NCBI GenBank assembly: GCA_016712265.1
Contig: JADJRJ010000030.1
Location: 496,001 to 560,000 of the forward strand
Direction of reading: 5' to 3'
Origin: Gemmatimonadota bacterium
Lineage (GTDB): Bacteria > Gemmatimonadota > Gemmatimonadetes > Gemmatimonadales > Gemmatimonadaceae
Length of the DNA: 64,000 nucleotides
A model generated the notes under the pieces. The model was not told the origin of the DNA and did no database searches. It saw only the letters and a list, made by a program, of their open reading frames with translations. Of this stretch, positions 24,331-33,396 are shown piece by piece; within the stretch, counting starts at the first letter, position 1, and every line of letters starts with the position of its first letter. Both the position numbers and the translations under genes were made by a program.

Positions 24331-26400
24331 GTGACGCTGGCGGGCGCCGTCCCGCGGCTCGTCGGGGTGGCCGGCCTCATCGTCGCCGGCTTCCTGCTGT
24401 TGGCGCAACCATTGTCGCTGCCGGGCATTGGTGTTGTGCTCGCCGTCGGCGCGGCGCTGGTGGCGGCACGCTGGCGGCCGGTCCCGCTCACCAAGTACAC
24501 GGCACTGACCGGGAGCGGGGGCGTGGTGCTCGCTGGTGCGCTGATCGGCGGACTCCCCGCGACGGCGGTCGGCCTGGTCCTGGGGATCGTGGTATCCGAT
24601 GTCGTCGTGCATCGCAAGCAATGGTCGTGGGCCGGCATCAATGCCGGCCGCGAGGTGTTGGCGTTGACCGCCGCGTGGGGTTGGTATGCGCTCGTCGTCG
24701 TCCTCGCCGGTGCACCGCAGGGAGCGGTCCTGCAGGCGGAGCGGGTCCCCGCACTCGCGACGTTGTTCGCGGCGCACTTCCTCGTTGGGCGCGCGCTGCA
24801 GTACTTCTCACTCCTGCATCGCGGCAAGCTCGGCCCGACGGAACGCGGGTTCATTCTCCGCTACGAGGTGATTGTCGCGGCGGCCGGCGTCATTGGGGCG
24901 TTGGTCGCGGCCTTCACCGTCCAGGAAGTCGGCCCCCTGGGGTGGATGGTCGTCGGTGCGGCGGTCGCCTTTGCGGCGCTCCTGTTTCGCCGTATGGTCC
25001 AGGAGGCGATCGAAGCCGAGGAACTGAACGTCGTTCACGAGATCGAGCGCGCGATCCGCAGCGACGCGGCGTTCGGCGACGCGCTGCAACATGCCAGCAA
25101 GGTCGCTCACCGCCTGGTCGACTGGCGCGCGTTGCACGTATATCGGTGGCAGGAAGGGGTAATGCATCACCTCTACACGTCGACAGCGTCCCCCCTGGCC
25201 AATCCTGCTGGCCCGGATCCCCTCCAACGCGATGTGCTCGCCGCGACGGGCGCACGGCTCGTTCCCGACACGACGCGAGACACGCGGACCGATCACCTGG
25301 CGCGGGCCGGGGTGCGCAGCGTGATCCTTGCCCCGCTGCGCTTCGGCGATCGGACGCTCGGGCTCGTCGAAGTGCACCACCAGAAGCGCGATATCTACAG
25401 TGCGAAGGATGTCGCACTCATCGAACGGCTCGCCGGTCACGTGGCAACGATCCTCCAGATCCAGGATCTGCGTCGCCCCCTCGTGGACTCCGTCGCGCGG
25501 CTGGAGCACCAGGTGCAGGCGCTGACCCAGACCGCCCGCGAGATGCGACACGAAGGCGAGTCCGTGGCGCGGCTTGCCGCCGCCATGACGCGTTCCATCA
25601 TAGAGGAGAGCGACCAGCTCGGGGCGAGCCATTCCGCCGTGGAGGCCCTGCACGCAGGCACCACGCGCATCGCGGCAGATGCCTCCGGCGCAGCCGCCGC
25701 ATCCGAGCGGGCCGCCGCACTTGCCGACGCGCACCGCACCACCGTGGGAGACGCCCTCGCGCGACTGGATGAGGCCAAGGGGTTTGTCGGCGACAGTACC
25801 AGCGTCCTTAGCGACCTCACCGAACAGGCCCGACGTGCGACCTCCTTTCTTGCCCTGATCCGTGACCTGGCGGAACAAACCAACCTCCTGGCCCTGAACG
25901 CCGCGATCGAGGCGGCGCGCGCCGGCGAACAGGGGCGAGGATTTGCGGTCGTCGCCGACGAGATCCGTCGGCTTGCCGAACAGAGTGCGCGGGCGTCGGA
26001 CGACGTCACGCAATTGGTCGTCTCCCTGGGCGAGCAGGTGCAACGCGCCAGTCGCCAGATGGAACGGGGCCGCGAGTTGGTGGGCGACGTGGAATCGCTG
26101 TCCGGGGCGGCACACGGTGCCCTGGCGGCCATTCGGGACGCCGTCGACCACGCGACCGTGGGCATTCGCCAGATCGCCGACGTGTCACGCGCCCAGGAGG
26201 GCAGTGTGGCTCACGTGCGCGCCCGGGTGGAGCGCATCGCGTCCATTTCGCAGGAGAACGCGCGCGGCGCGGGGCAGGTGAGTCAGGCAGCGGTCGCGCA
26301 GGCGCGCGCGCTCGGTGAGCTCGAGTCCACGTCTCAGGACCTCCGCAACCTCGCGGGTTCCCTCGCCGAGCTGACCAGGCAGTTGACGCGCCTTGGGTGA
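24331..26400 (+). CDS. Membrane-GAF-methyl-accepting signalling fusion
   Basis: 689 residues from GTG 24331. Six or seven N-terminal membrane spans (residues ~10-225) have no large periplasmic loop, so sensing is probably intramembrane or cytosolic. A GAF domain follows (~residues 235-375, DRTLGLVEVHHQKRDIYSAKDVALIERLAGHV). A long coiled coil then carries the chemoreceptor signalling tip, with LAEQTNLLALNAAIEAARAG starting near residue 512 and GRGFAVVADEIRRLAEQ after it. The tip normally binds CheA/CheW; no chemotaxis genes are in the window. It is probably in one operon with the HEAT and HD-GYP genes. Confidence 0.85.
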   Translation: MTLAGAVPRLVGVAGLIVAGFLLLAQPLSLPGIGVVLAVGAALVAARWRPVPLTKYTALTGSGGVVLAGALIGGLPATAVGLVLGIVVSDVVVHRKQWSWAGINAGREVLALTAAWGWYALVVVLAGAPQGAVLQAERVPALATLFAAHFLVGRALQYFSLLHRGKLGPTERGFILRYEVIVAAAGVIGALVAAFTVQEVGPLGWMVVGAAVAFAALLFRRMVQEAIEAEELNVVHEIERAIRSDAAFGDALQHASKVAHRLVDWRALHVYRWQEGVMHHLYTSTASPLANPAGPDPLQRDVLAATGARLVPDTTRDTRTDHLARAGVRSVILAPLRFGDRTLGLVEVHHQKRDIYSAKDVALIERLAGHVATILQIQDLRRPLVDSVARLEHQVQALTQTAREMRHEGESVARLAAAMTRSIIEESDQLGASHSAVEALHAGTTRIAADASGAAAASERAAALADAHRTTVGDALARLDEAKGFVGDSTSVLSDLTEQARRATSFLALIRDLAEQTNLLALNAAIEAARAGEQGRGFAVVADEIRRLAEQSARASDDVTQLVVSLGEQVQRASRQMERGRELVGDVESLSGAAHGALAAIRDAVDHATVGIRQIADVSRAQEGSVAHVRARVERIASISQENARGAGQVSQAAVAQARALGELESTSQDLRNLAGSLAELTRQLTRLG

Positions 26401-26436
26401 GGCGGAGACCTTCCGTCGCCCCGTGCACCTCGCGCT

Positions 26437-27000
26437 GTGTCGCCCCAGGATCCCTCGCCAATCCGTGCCAGCTTTCTTCCCGCGTGGGCCGTGGTCCATC
26501 CACGCCGACGCGAGCACATCGAACGCGTGACTACCCTCCTCGACCAGTGGGCCAGCGAAATGACACTGCCAGCGGCTGAATCCGCCGCGTGGCACGATGC
26601 CGGCCGATGGCATGATGCCTTGCGCGACGCGGGGGAAGCCGAGCTGCGCCCGTGGGTGGGGACCCTGGGCTCGCTTCCGCTGAACGCGCTGCACGGACCC
26701 GCCGCCGCCGCGCGCCTCGCCGCCGATGGGGAGGACAGAGCCGACGTCCTGGAAGCGATCCGGTGGCACACGTTAGGCAGTGGCGCATGGAGTCGGGTCG
26801 GGCAGGCGCTGTACCTGGCGGATTTCCTGGAGCCCGGCCGCTCGTTCGCCGACGAGGAACGCGCCGGCCTGCGCGCGAAGGTCCCTCGCGAGTTCGCGGC
26901 CTGCCTGCGGCGCGTCGTGCAATGGCGCCTGGAATGGGCGTTGCGCGACGGGAAGGCGCTCTTTCCCCAGACGATTTCCCTATGGAACGCCGTCCGCTGA
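26437..27000 (+). CDS. YqeK-like HD-domain hydrolase
   Basis: 187 residues from GTG 26437. HD-type metal ligands appear in REHIERV, WHDAGRWHDAL and LNALHGPAAAARL, and the C-terminal half has AIRWHTLGSGAWSRVGQALYLADFLEPGRSF. This order matches YqeK, which splits diadenosine tetraphosphate to ADP in firmicutes. WHDAGRWHD is an unusual spelling of the HD motif. It overlaps the next gene by 19 bases. In other bacteria yqeK is next to a LytR_C gene, which supports the assignment. Confidence 0.72.
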   Translation: MSPQDPSPIRASFLPAWAVVHPRRREHIERVTTLLDQWASEMTLPAAESAAWHDAGRWHDALRDAGEAELRPWVGTLGSLPLNALHGPAAAARLAADGEDRADVLEAIRWHTLGSGAWSRVGQALYLADFLEPGRSFADEERAGLRAKVPREFAACLRRVVQWRLEWALRDGKALFPQTISLWNAVR

Positions 27001-27398
27001 TCCTCGGCGGCCTGTTGGCCGTCGTACTGGCGTCCGCGGGGTGGTGGTGGTCACGCGACCGCGCCGCGAGCGCTCCGGTGGTGAGCCGGCTCGTCCCCGA
27101 GGGGACGCGCATTCGCGTTGAGGTGCTGAATGCCTCGGAGGTTCGCGGGTTGGCGCGGCGCGCAACGTTTGTGCTGCGCGATGCCGGGTTCGATGTGGTC
27201 CGCTTTACCGGGGACAACGCGCGTCGCACGTCCAACCTCGTGATCGACCGGACCGGTCATCCGGACTGGGCGCAGCTCGCCGTGCGGGCGTTAGGCGGCG
27301 GTGGGGTCGAGACCCGGCCCGATTCCGGGCGCTACGTGGACCTGACGATCCTGATCGGCGCTGACTGGCGCCCTCCGCCGCAGCCGTTCAACCCGTAG
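26982..27398 (+). CDS. LytR C-terminal-domain protein, membrane-anchored
   Basis: 138 residues from ATG 26982. An N-terminal signal-anchor (LILGGLLAVVLASAGWWW) leads to a LytR_C domain (PF13399): TRIRVEVLNASEVRGLARRATFVLRDAGFDVV and YVDLTILIGAD. These domains are found in cell-envelope proteins; the function is unknown. The last 108 bases overlap rlmN on the opposite strand. Confidence 0.75.
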   Translation: MERRPLILGGLLAVVLASAGWWWSRDRAASAPVVSRLVPEGTRIRVEVLNASEVRGLARRATFVLRDAGFDVVRFTGDNARRTSNLVIDRTGHPDWAQLAVRALGGGGVETRPDSGRYVDLTILIGADWRPPPQPFNP

Positions 27399-28412
27399 CT
27401 GGCCGCAGGCCGCAGCGATGTCCATGCCGCGGCTCCGGCGGATCGCCACCTCAACACCAGCGCGACGCAGCAACGCCGCGAAGTCGCGCATCTCACTCGC
27501 TGTGGACGGCCGGAATCCCCCGGCGCCTCCCGGGTGCAGCGGAATGAGGTTGACGAAGGCGCCGCAGTCGCGCGCCAGCCGGGCGAGCTCGGTGGCATGC
27601 GTCGCCTGGTCGTTGACCCCGCCGAGCATCACGTACTCGAAGGTCACGCGTCGGTCGAAGTTGCGGGCCGCGGCGATCACCTCTGCGAGCGGATACTTCA
27701 CGTTGATCGGCATCAACGAACGCCGGAGGGCATCGTTGGGCGCGTGAATGGAGATTGCGAGCCGAAATTGCTCCGGGCGCTCCGCCAGCGCGACGATGCC
27801 GGGAAGCACGCCGACCGTGGACACGGTGATGTGGCGCGCGCCGATGTGAAAACCCTCGGGGCTATTGAGGATCGTCAAGGTCCCCGCCACCGCGTCCCAG
27901 TTCATGAGCGGCTCGCCCATGCCCATGAATACGATGTTCGTCGCGCGAAGCGGTGGGTCGAGCAGAGCAAGCTCGCGTACCTGCCCGGCCACCTCATGAA
28001 TCCCGAGGTTGCGCGCGAACCCCATGACCCCGGTCGCACAGAAGGCGCACTGGAGGGCACACCCCGCCTGAGACGAGATGCAGAAGGTCAGTCGATCGCC
28101 GTCGGGAATTGCGACCGTCTCGATGGCCTGGTCATCGGCCAGACGGAACAGGAACTTGCGAGTCCCATCCTGCGACGCCTGCTCGGCCAACAAGGCCAAC
28201 CCGGGGAGTTCGAAGGCTTCGTCGAGGGCCGCGCGCAAGGGGAGGGGAAGTTCGCTGATCTCGGCGAAACGGCGCACGGGCTCGGACCATAGTCGCCGAT
28301 ACACCTGGCCAACCCGGAAGCGAGGTTCGCCGCGCTCATCCATGAAGGCGGTGAGGCGCTCGCGGGCAAGCTCCAGAGGAAGCGCCAACAGGTTTTCGCG
28401 TGCGGCGCTCAT
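27291..28412 (-). CDS. rlmN: Dual-specificity RNA methyltransferase RlmN
   Basis: About 373 residues from ATG 28412 (ATG 28418 also possible). The radical-SAM cluster is CALQCAFC (CxxxCxxC). IVFMGMGEPLMNWDAV, STVGVLPGI and the C-terminal catalytic cysteine in DIAAACGQL are present. It adds C2-methyl to A2503 of 23S rRNA and A37 of some tRNAs through a methyl-cysteine intermediate. About 35 residues follow GQL, somewhat longer than usual, and run antisense through the LytR_C gene. A good promoter lies upstream. Confidence 0.95.
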   Translation of the reverse strand: MSAARENLLALPLELARERLTAFMDERGEPRFRVGQVYRRLWSEPVRRFAEISELPLPLRAALDEAFELPGLALLAEQASQDGTRKFLFRLADDQAIETVAIPDGDRLTFCISSQAGCALQCAFCATGVMGFARNLGIHEVAGQVRELALLDPPLRATNIVFMGMGEPLMNWDAVAGTLTILNSPEGFHIGARHITVSTVGVLPGIVALAERPEQFRLAISIHAPNDALRRSLMPINVKYPLAEVIAAARNFDRRVTFEYVMLGGVNDQATHATELARLARDCGAFVNLIPLHPGGAGGFRPSTASEMRDFAALLRRAGVEVAIRRSRGMDIAAACGQLRVERLRRRAPVSADQDRQVHVAPGIGPGLDPTAA

Positions 28413-28459
28413 GATCATTCGCGAGGGAAACGACACAACTGCATGCGTGACAAAGGGTT

Positions 28460-28489
28460 AACCTAGTCGCAGGAGTCGGCTCTGGTCAA
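28460..28489 (-). promoter_or_regulatory. Probable rlmN promoter
   Basis: On the minus strand TTGACC (28489-28484) and TAGGTT (28465-28460) are 18 bases apart. Predicted initiation lies about 40 bases before the rlmN start. The -10 is identical to that of truA. Confidence 0.6.
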
Positions 28490-28570
28490 TTCCGCTGCTC
28501 CCGGCGTCGGGGTGGATGCGCTAGATTCGCAACTCCGTCGCCTCCCCGCATCTCTCGCCCCCACCCCCTG

Positions 28571-28924
28571 GTGATCGCTCCGCGTCTCCGCCCCGTTCTC
28601 GCGTGGGCGCTGGGCATAGTCTGTGTCACGTCGGTCCCGGGCTCCTCGGTTCCCCGAGGCCCGACGTTCCCCGGGATCGACAAGGTGATTCACGGCGCCA
28701 TGTACTTCGGGCTTGGTCGGGCCGCCGCCCGCGCCTCGAATGGCGTCCGCTGGGGGGTTTTGGTCGCCGTGGGTACCTTCGCCGCGCTCGACGAGGCGCA
28801 CCAGCGGTGGATCCCGGGGCGGTCGGGGGATGTCGCGGACTGGGCGGCGGATATGGCTGGAGCAACGTTAGGCATCGCAGCGTTTCGGGCGCGAGGGCGC
28901 CAGGAGTTGGTACGTGAATCGTGA
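28571..28924 (+). CDS. VanZ-like membrane protein
   Basis: 117 residues from GTG 28571. Conserved VanZ features are GIDKVIHGAMYFGLG, ALDEAHQRWIPGRSGDVADWAADMAGATLG and three or four membrane spans. Members are small membrane proteins, some linked to glycopeptide tolerance; the role here is unknown. A TAGATT hexamer at 28522-28527 may be its -10. It reads into aspS with a short gap. Confidence 0.78.
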   Translation: MIAPRLRPVLAWALGIVCVTSVPGSSVPRGPTFPGIDKVIHGAMYFGLGRAAARASNGVRWGVLVAVGTFAALDEAHQRWIPGRSGDVADWAADMAGATLGIAAFRARGRQELVRES

Positions 28925-28943
28925 TTGGTCGGTGGAGACCGGA

Positions 28944-30704
28944 ATGCGCAGCCACCGCTGTGGCGCCCTGCGCGCGGGGAACGCGGGTCACGCCGTTCGT
29001 TTGGGCGGCTGGGTGCATCGCACCCGTGACCTTGGAGGATTGGTGTTCCTCGATCTCCGGGATCGCGAGGGGATCGTGCAGGTCTCGTTCGATCCGGCGC
29101 AGTGTGACGCGGGCACGATGGCCGCAGCGGCCCAGCTGACGCCCGAAACGGTGGTGCTGGTCGAGGGGCGGGTGGTTGCCCGACCGGCCGAGGGGCGCAA
29201 TCCCGAGTTGGCCACTGGCGACGTGGAGGTCGTAGCCACCGCCTTGTCCGTCGTGGGGCCAGCGGCGATCCCGGCCATCCCGGTCGCGCGCAACAAGGGG
29301 GACAAGTTGGCGGCCGAGGAACTGCGGCTGAAGCATCGGGTCCTGGACCTGCGCCGACCGGAATTGCAGGCCAACCTCATCATGCGCCACCGGCTACTCC
29401 AGCGCGCACGGGCGACGATGGCCGGGTTGGGATTCCTGGAGATCGAGACGCCGATCCTGACCAAGCCGACCCCGGAAGGCGCTCGTGACTACCTCGTGCC
29501 CAGCCGGGTCCACCCTGGTGAGTTTTATGCGCTGCCGCAGTCCCCGCAGATCTACAAGCAGTTGTTGATGGTCGCGGGATACGATCGCTACTTCCAGATC
29601 GCGCGCTGCTTTCGTGATGAAGACCTGCGCGCCGACCGCCAGCCCGAGTTCACGCAGATCGACCTGGAAGCGAGCTTCGTGACCCAGGACGACGTGCAAC
29701 GTGTGGTGGAGACGGTGCTTGTTGAGCTGTGGGACGAGGCGGGCCACGACGTGCCGCGCCCATTCCCTCGCCTGACCTGGCGCGAGGCGATGGAGCGCTT
29801 TGGCGTCGATAAGCCGGACCTCCGCTTCCAGCTGGAGATCACCGACCTGACGGCCCTGGTCGGCGACGATGCCGCGCCGTTCGTCCACGGTGCCGTGACC
29901 ACGGGCGCGCGCCTCCGCGGGCTGCAGGTGGCCGGCGCGGCCGACGTGTCCCGCAAGGAGCTGGATGCGCTGACGGCCGCCGCGAAGGACGCTGGGGCGG
30001 GGGGCTTGATCTGGGTGCGCCGCACGGAGGCCGGATGGGAAGGGCAGGGCGCCAAGGCACTCGGCGCCACCTTCCTGGCGGCGCGATCGGGCACCCCCGG
30101 CGACCTGCTGCTTGCCGTCGTTGGGGCTGACACGATCACATCCCCGGCGCTCCACGCCGTCCGTAGCGCGGTCACCCGGCGCCCCGGGGTCACGCCGGAC
30201 AGGGCGCATGCCTTCTGCTGGGTCGTCGACTTTCCGTTGTTCGAGCACGACCCCGAGAGCGGCGCTCATGTGCCGGCACACCATCCCTTCACGTCGCCCC
30301 ACGCCGATGACTTTCCCTTCCTGGAGAGCGACCCGGGGCGGGTCCGCGCGCAGCACTATGACGCCGTCTACAACGGCAATGAGCTGGGAAGCGGCTCTAT
30401 CCGGATCACCAACCCGGAACTGCAGGCGACCATCTTCCGGTTGCTCGGCATCCCCGCGGACGAGCAAGCCCGACGCTTCGGCTTTCTCCTCGATGGCCTC
30501 GGGGCCGGCGCGCCGCCCCACGGGGGCTTTGCCCTCGGCTTCGACCGCATTGCCATGTTGCTCGCCGGCGCCCCGTCCCTGCGCGACGTGATCGCGTTCC
30601 CCAAGACCACGGCGGCCCGCGCCTTGTTTGAGGGCGCGCCAACGACGGTGAACGCGAGGGACCTGGAGGCACTCAACCTCACGCCCAGGACCACGCGTGC
30701 CTGA
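28944..30704 (+). CDS. aspS: Aspartyl-tRNA synthetase
   Basis: 586 residues, class II synthetase of the bacterial type with the GAD insertion. ATG 28944 is preferred over GTG 28914: MRSHRCG aligns with the start of E. coli AspRS and GGTGGAG lies at Shine-Dalgarno distance. The OB-fold has GWVHRTRDLGGLVFLDLRD, motif 2 is CFRDEDLRADRQPEFTQIDLE, and motif 3 is GGFALGFDRIAML. It charges tRNA-Asp. Leucine in RTRDLGG is the residue found in the E. coli (discriminating) enzyme, whereas non-discriminating enzymes often have His there; this is only suggestive. Confidence 0.96.
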   Translation: MRSHRCGALRAGNAGHAVRLGGWVHRTRDLGGLVFLDLRDREGIVQVSFDPAQCDAGTMAAAAQLTPETVVLVEGRVVARPAEGRNPELATGDVEVVATALSVVGPAAIPAIPVARNKGDKLAAEELRLKHRVLDLRRPELQANLIMRHRLLQRARATMAGLGFLEIETPILTKPTPEGARDYLVPSRVHPGEFYALPQSPQIYKQLLMVAGYDRYFQIARCFRDEDLRADRQPEFTQIDLEASFVTQDDVQRVVETVLVELWDEAGHDVPRPFPRLTWREAMERFGVDKPDLRFQLEITDLTALVGDDAAPFVHGAVTTGARLRGLQVAGAADVSRKELDALTAAAKDAGAGGLIWVRRTEAGWEGQGAKALGATFLAARSGTPGDLLLAVVGADTITSPALHAVRSAVTRRPGVTPDRAHAFCWVVDFPLFEHDPESGAHVPAHHPFTSPHADDFPFLESDPGRVRAQHYDAVYNGNELGSGSIRITNPELQATIFRLLGIPADEQARRFGFLLDGLGAGAPPHGGFALGFDRIAMLLAGAPSLRDVIAFPKTTAARALFEGAPTTVNARDLEALNLTPRTTRA

Positions 30705-31665
30705 CGAGATGCTGTCCCAGCGCCTCAGCGTGGAGGGGGCGGATCCCCTTCTGTTGACCGGCGTGAACGACGTGAACCTGAACGAGCTCGCCAAGCTGAC
30801 GGCGGTGCGCGTGTCGCTGCGCGGGGACGTGCTCACGCTTACCGGTGATGGCGAAGCCGTCACCCGGGCGGTCCCGATTGCCCAGCGGATGATCGATGCG
30901 GCCCGCCAACGCATGATCTTTGATGCGGATGACATCCTGCGGGCAAGCCTGGAGCAGGCGCGCGACCACGGCGCCGCGAACGGGGAGGTGCGCATCGTCC
31001 TGCCTGGGGTGCGCAAGATCATCCAGCCCAAGTCGCCCGGCCAGGCCGAGTACCTCCGGGCGATTGCGGACCACGACATCGTCATCGGCATCGGGCCGGC
31101 GGGGACGGGCAAGACCTACCTCGCTGTTGCCGCCGCGGTGGATGCCCTGTCCCGCAAGCGGGTGCGACGTATCGTGCTGGCACGCCCCGCCGTCGAGGCT
31201 GGAGAGAGCCTGGGCTTCCTGCCGGGCGACATGCAGGCCAAGGTCGATCCGTACCTGCGTCCCCTGTACGATGCTCTCGAGGACATGATGCCCGCCGAGC
31301 GCATGCAGCGCGCCCTCGAGACCCGCACGATTGAGATCGCCCCGCTCGCCTACATGCGCGGCCGCACCCTGAGTGACGCCTTCGTGATCCTGGACGAAGC
31401 ACAGAATGCGACCAACGCACAGATGAAGATGTTCCTGACGCGACTCGGCGCGAACTCCCAGACAGTGATCACGGGCGACAAGACCCAGGTCGACCTCCCA
31501 CGTCGCGAGGAGTCCGGACTGCTGCAGATCGAACGGATCCTCAAGGGCATCGAGGGGATCGCGATCCACTACCTCACCGATGTGGACGTCGTCCGGCACC
31601 GGCTCGTCCGGCAGATCATCAAGGCGTACGAGGAAGACAGTGGAGGGAATGGCAGCCGTGGGTGA
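30697..31665 (+). CDS. PhoH-family ATPase
   Basis: 322 residues. The Walker A is GPAGTGKTYLA, followed by PAVEAGESLGFLPGDMQAKVDPYLRPL, Walker B FVILDEAQN and ITGDKTQVDLP. An N-terminal KH-like region precedes the ATPase. It overlaps aspS by 8 bases; GTG 30697 or ATG 30709 could be the start. The phoH-ybeY-corC order is widely conserved and points to RNA or ribosome maintenance. Confidence 0.93.
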   Translation: MPDEMLSQRLSVEGADPLLLTGVNDVNLNELAKLTAVRVSLRGDVLTLTGDGEAVTRAVPIAQRMIDAARQRMIFDADDILRASLEQARDHGAANGEVRIVLPGVRKIIQPKSPGQAEYLRAIADHDIVIGIGPAGTGKTYLAVAAAVDALSRKRVRRIVLARPAVEAGESLGFLPGDMQAKVDPYLRPLYDALEDMMPAERMQRALETRTIEIAPLAYMRGRTLSDAFVILDEAQNATNAQMKMFLTRLGANSQTVITGDKTQVDLPRREESGLLQIERILKGIEGIAIHYLTDVDVVRHRLVRQIIKAYEEDSGGNGSRG

Positions 31666-32146
31666 GGACCCTCCCCAAGGCCGGCGCGGCCCCGGGATCG
31701 ACGTCATGGTCACCCGGGGACCGACCCTCACCCGACTGCCGCTGGCCGCCGCGCGCGTCGAACGGCTCGCGCGGTATGTGCTGGCACGGGAGGCCGTCCG
31801 GCACGCGGCGCTGGTGTTTGCTTTTGTGGGACGCCGGCAGATCGCGTCCGTGCATCGGGCGATTACCGGGGTCTCGGGCCCGACGGATATCGTGACCCTT
31901 CAACACGCGCGAAAGGCCCCCGGGGCTCCGATCGTGGGCGAGGTGTGGATCGCGCCCGAGGTGGCCCGCGACAATGCCCGGCGTTTCGGGACCACGGTGG
32001 CGGAGGAATGCCGACGCCTGGTGGTCCACGGCGTGCTGCACGCCCTGGGTTGGGAACATCCCGCGACCGCGGCGCGCGAGACCTCGGTGATGTGGCGGCG
32101 ACAGGAGCGACTCCTGCGGGACGCCGTCAAGCGGGGGCTCGCCTGA
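31649..32146 (+). CDS. ybeY: Endoribonuclease YbeY (rRNA maturation)
   Basis: About 165 residues. The zinc site is HGVLHALGWEH, a slightly altered form of the YbeY HGxLHLxGYDH motif with all three histidines kept. TDIVTLQH and VGEVWIAPEVARDNARRFG are in the expected places. It matures 16S rRNA and polices ribosomes. ATG 31649 follows GGAGG very closely; GTG 31658 is an alternative start. It overlaps phoH, and its stop overlaps the next ATG (TGATG). Confidence 0.9.
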   Translation: MAAVGEDPPQGRRGPGIDVMVTRGPTLTRLPLAAARVERLARYVLAREAVRHAALVFAFVGRRQIASVHRAITGVSGPTDIVTLQHARKAPGAPIVGEVWIAPEVARDNARRFGTTVAEECRRLVVHGVLHALGWEHPATAARETSVMWRRQERLLRDAVKRGLA

Positions 32147-33396
32147 TGCTCACCGGGCTGCTGCTTACCCTGGTTGGGGCACAGGTGGCGTACGCCTGCG
32201 CCGCCGCCGACGGCGCGCTCCTCGCGATCGAGCCGGACGCGCCACTGGCGGCTCCGCTGCAGGCGCTGCACGCGCGTCGCGAGCGCGCCCACCGGGCCCT
32301 CGCCTTCGCGCGGGTGATGGCCCAGCTGCTCGCCGGCATTGGGGTGGCCCTCGCCCTCGACCTGGGCAGCGTCTCGCTGGGCATGTCCCTCCTGCTCGGA
32401 GTGATCGCCGCCATCGTGCTCGTCGGGGCGACCGAGTCGCTGGCGCGCAGCCTGGGGACGGTCGGTGGGCTCGCGCCCGATGACGCCATCTTCCGGTTCA
32501 TCCTCGTCACGGAGCGCCTCCTGGCCCCTGTGGCAGCGCTGGGCGGCTGGTTCGATCGGTGGTTGCACCACCTGCTGCCGCCCCCCGCCCGCGATGATGA
32601 GGATATCGAGGAGACGGCGGAGCAGTTCCGCCAGGTGGTGGCGAGCGAGGCCGACGTGTCGAAGGAACAGGAGGTCCTGCTCAACGGTGTGTTCCGCTTG
32701 AGCCAGACGACGGTACACGAGTTGATGGTGCCGCGCGTGGACATTATCGCTGTCGATCGCGACGCGCCGTGGTCTGAAGTGGTCGACCGCGTACGGAGCT
32801 CCGAACATGCGCGCCTCCCGGTGTTCCAGGATACGATCGACAATATCGTCGGGATCGTCTTTGCGAAGGACATTTTGCCCGCCATTGTCGCGGATGAAGC
32901 GCCCGACGACTGGACCGGGCTGATTCGCCCCGCCGTGTTCATTCCCGCGGCCAAGTCTGCGGATGCCCAACTGCGCGACTTTCAGGCCTCGCGGTCACAT
33001 ATCGCGATCGTCGCTGATGAATTCGGCGGCACGGCGGGTCTCATCACGATCGAGGATGTCCTCGAGGAGATCGTCGGCGAAATCCGCGACGAATACGATG
33101 AAGACGAACCGCGCGTCGAGGTGGAGAACGATTGGCGGTTCTGGGTGACGGGGCGCCTGACGCTGGACGAACTCTCGGAGCTGGTGCGCGAGGATCTGCG
33201 CCACGAACAGGTGGAGACCATCGCTGGCCTGGTGTACGAAGTCCTGGGACGAGTACCGAAGGCAGGGGAAGAACTCCAGATCCATTCCTTCCGCGTGGTC
33301 GTGGAGCGCGTGGTGCGTCGACGCATCGAGCGCGTCTATCTCGAACGGCGTGCCCCACCGGGCGAGGCGTGGGCGCACGGGGAGCCACCGAGATGA
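32146..33396 (+). CDS. CNNM/CorC-family membrane protein with CBS pair
   Basis: 416 residues from ATG 32146. Three or four spans form a DUF21-like region. A CBS pair follows (VHELMVPRVDIIAVDRD, SRSHIAIVADEFGGTAGLITIEDVLEEIVGEIRDEYD), then the CorC_HlyC domain (WRFWVTGRLTLDELSELV). The family is linked to magnesium efflux. It is the third member of the phoH-ybeY-corC set and overlaps the next gene by 4 bases. Confidence 0.87.
   Translation: MLTGLLLTLVGAQVAYACAAADGALLAIEPDAPLAAPLQALHARRERAHRALAFARVMAQLLAGIGVALALDLGSVSLGMSLLLGVIAAIVLVGATESLARSLGTVGGLAPDDAIFRFILVTERLLAPVAALGGWFDRWLHHLLPPPARDDEDIEETAEQFRQVVASEADVSKEQEVLLNGVFRLSQTTVHELMVPRVDIIAVDRDAPWSEVVDRVRSSEHARLPVFQDTIDNIVGIVFAKDILPAIVADEAPDDWTGLIRPAVFIPAAKSADAQLRDFQASRSHIAIVADEFGGTAGLITIEDVLEEIVGEIRDEYDEDEPRVEVENDWRFWVTGRLTLDELSELVREDLRHEQVETIAGLVYEVLGRVPKAGEELQIHSFRVVVERVVRRRIERVYLERRAPPGEAWAHGEPPR

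Noticed and set aside
28914..28943. GTG 28914 as the aspS start
   Set aside because: ATG 28944 aligns with known AspRS starts and has a Shine-Dalgarno-like GGAG at proper distance.
29394..31112. 572-codon minus-strand frame opposite aspS and phoH
   Set aside because: aspS and phoH have full motif sets on the + strand; the antisense frame does not resemble any family.
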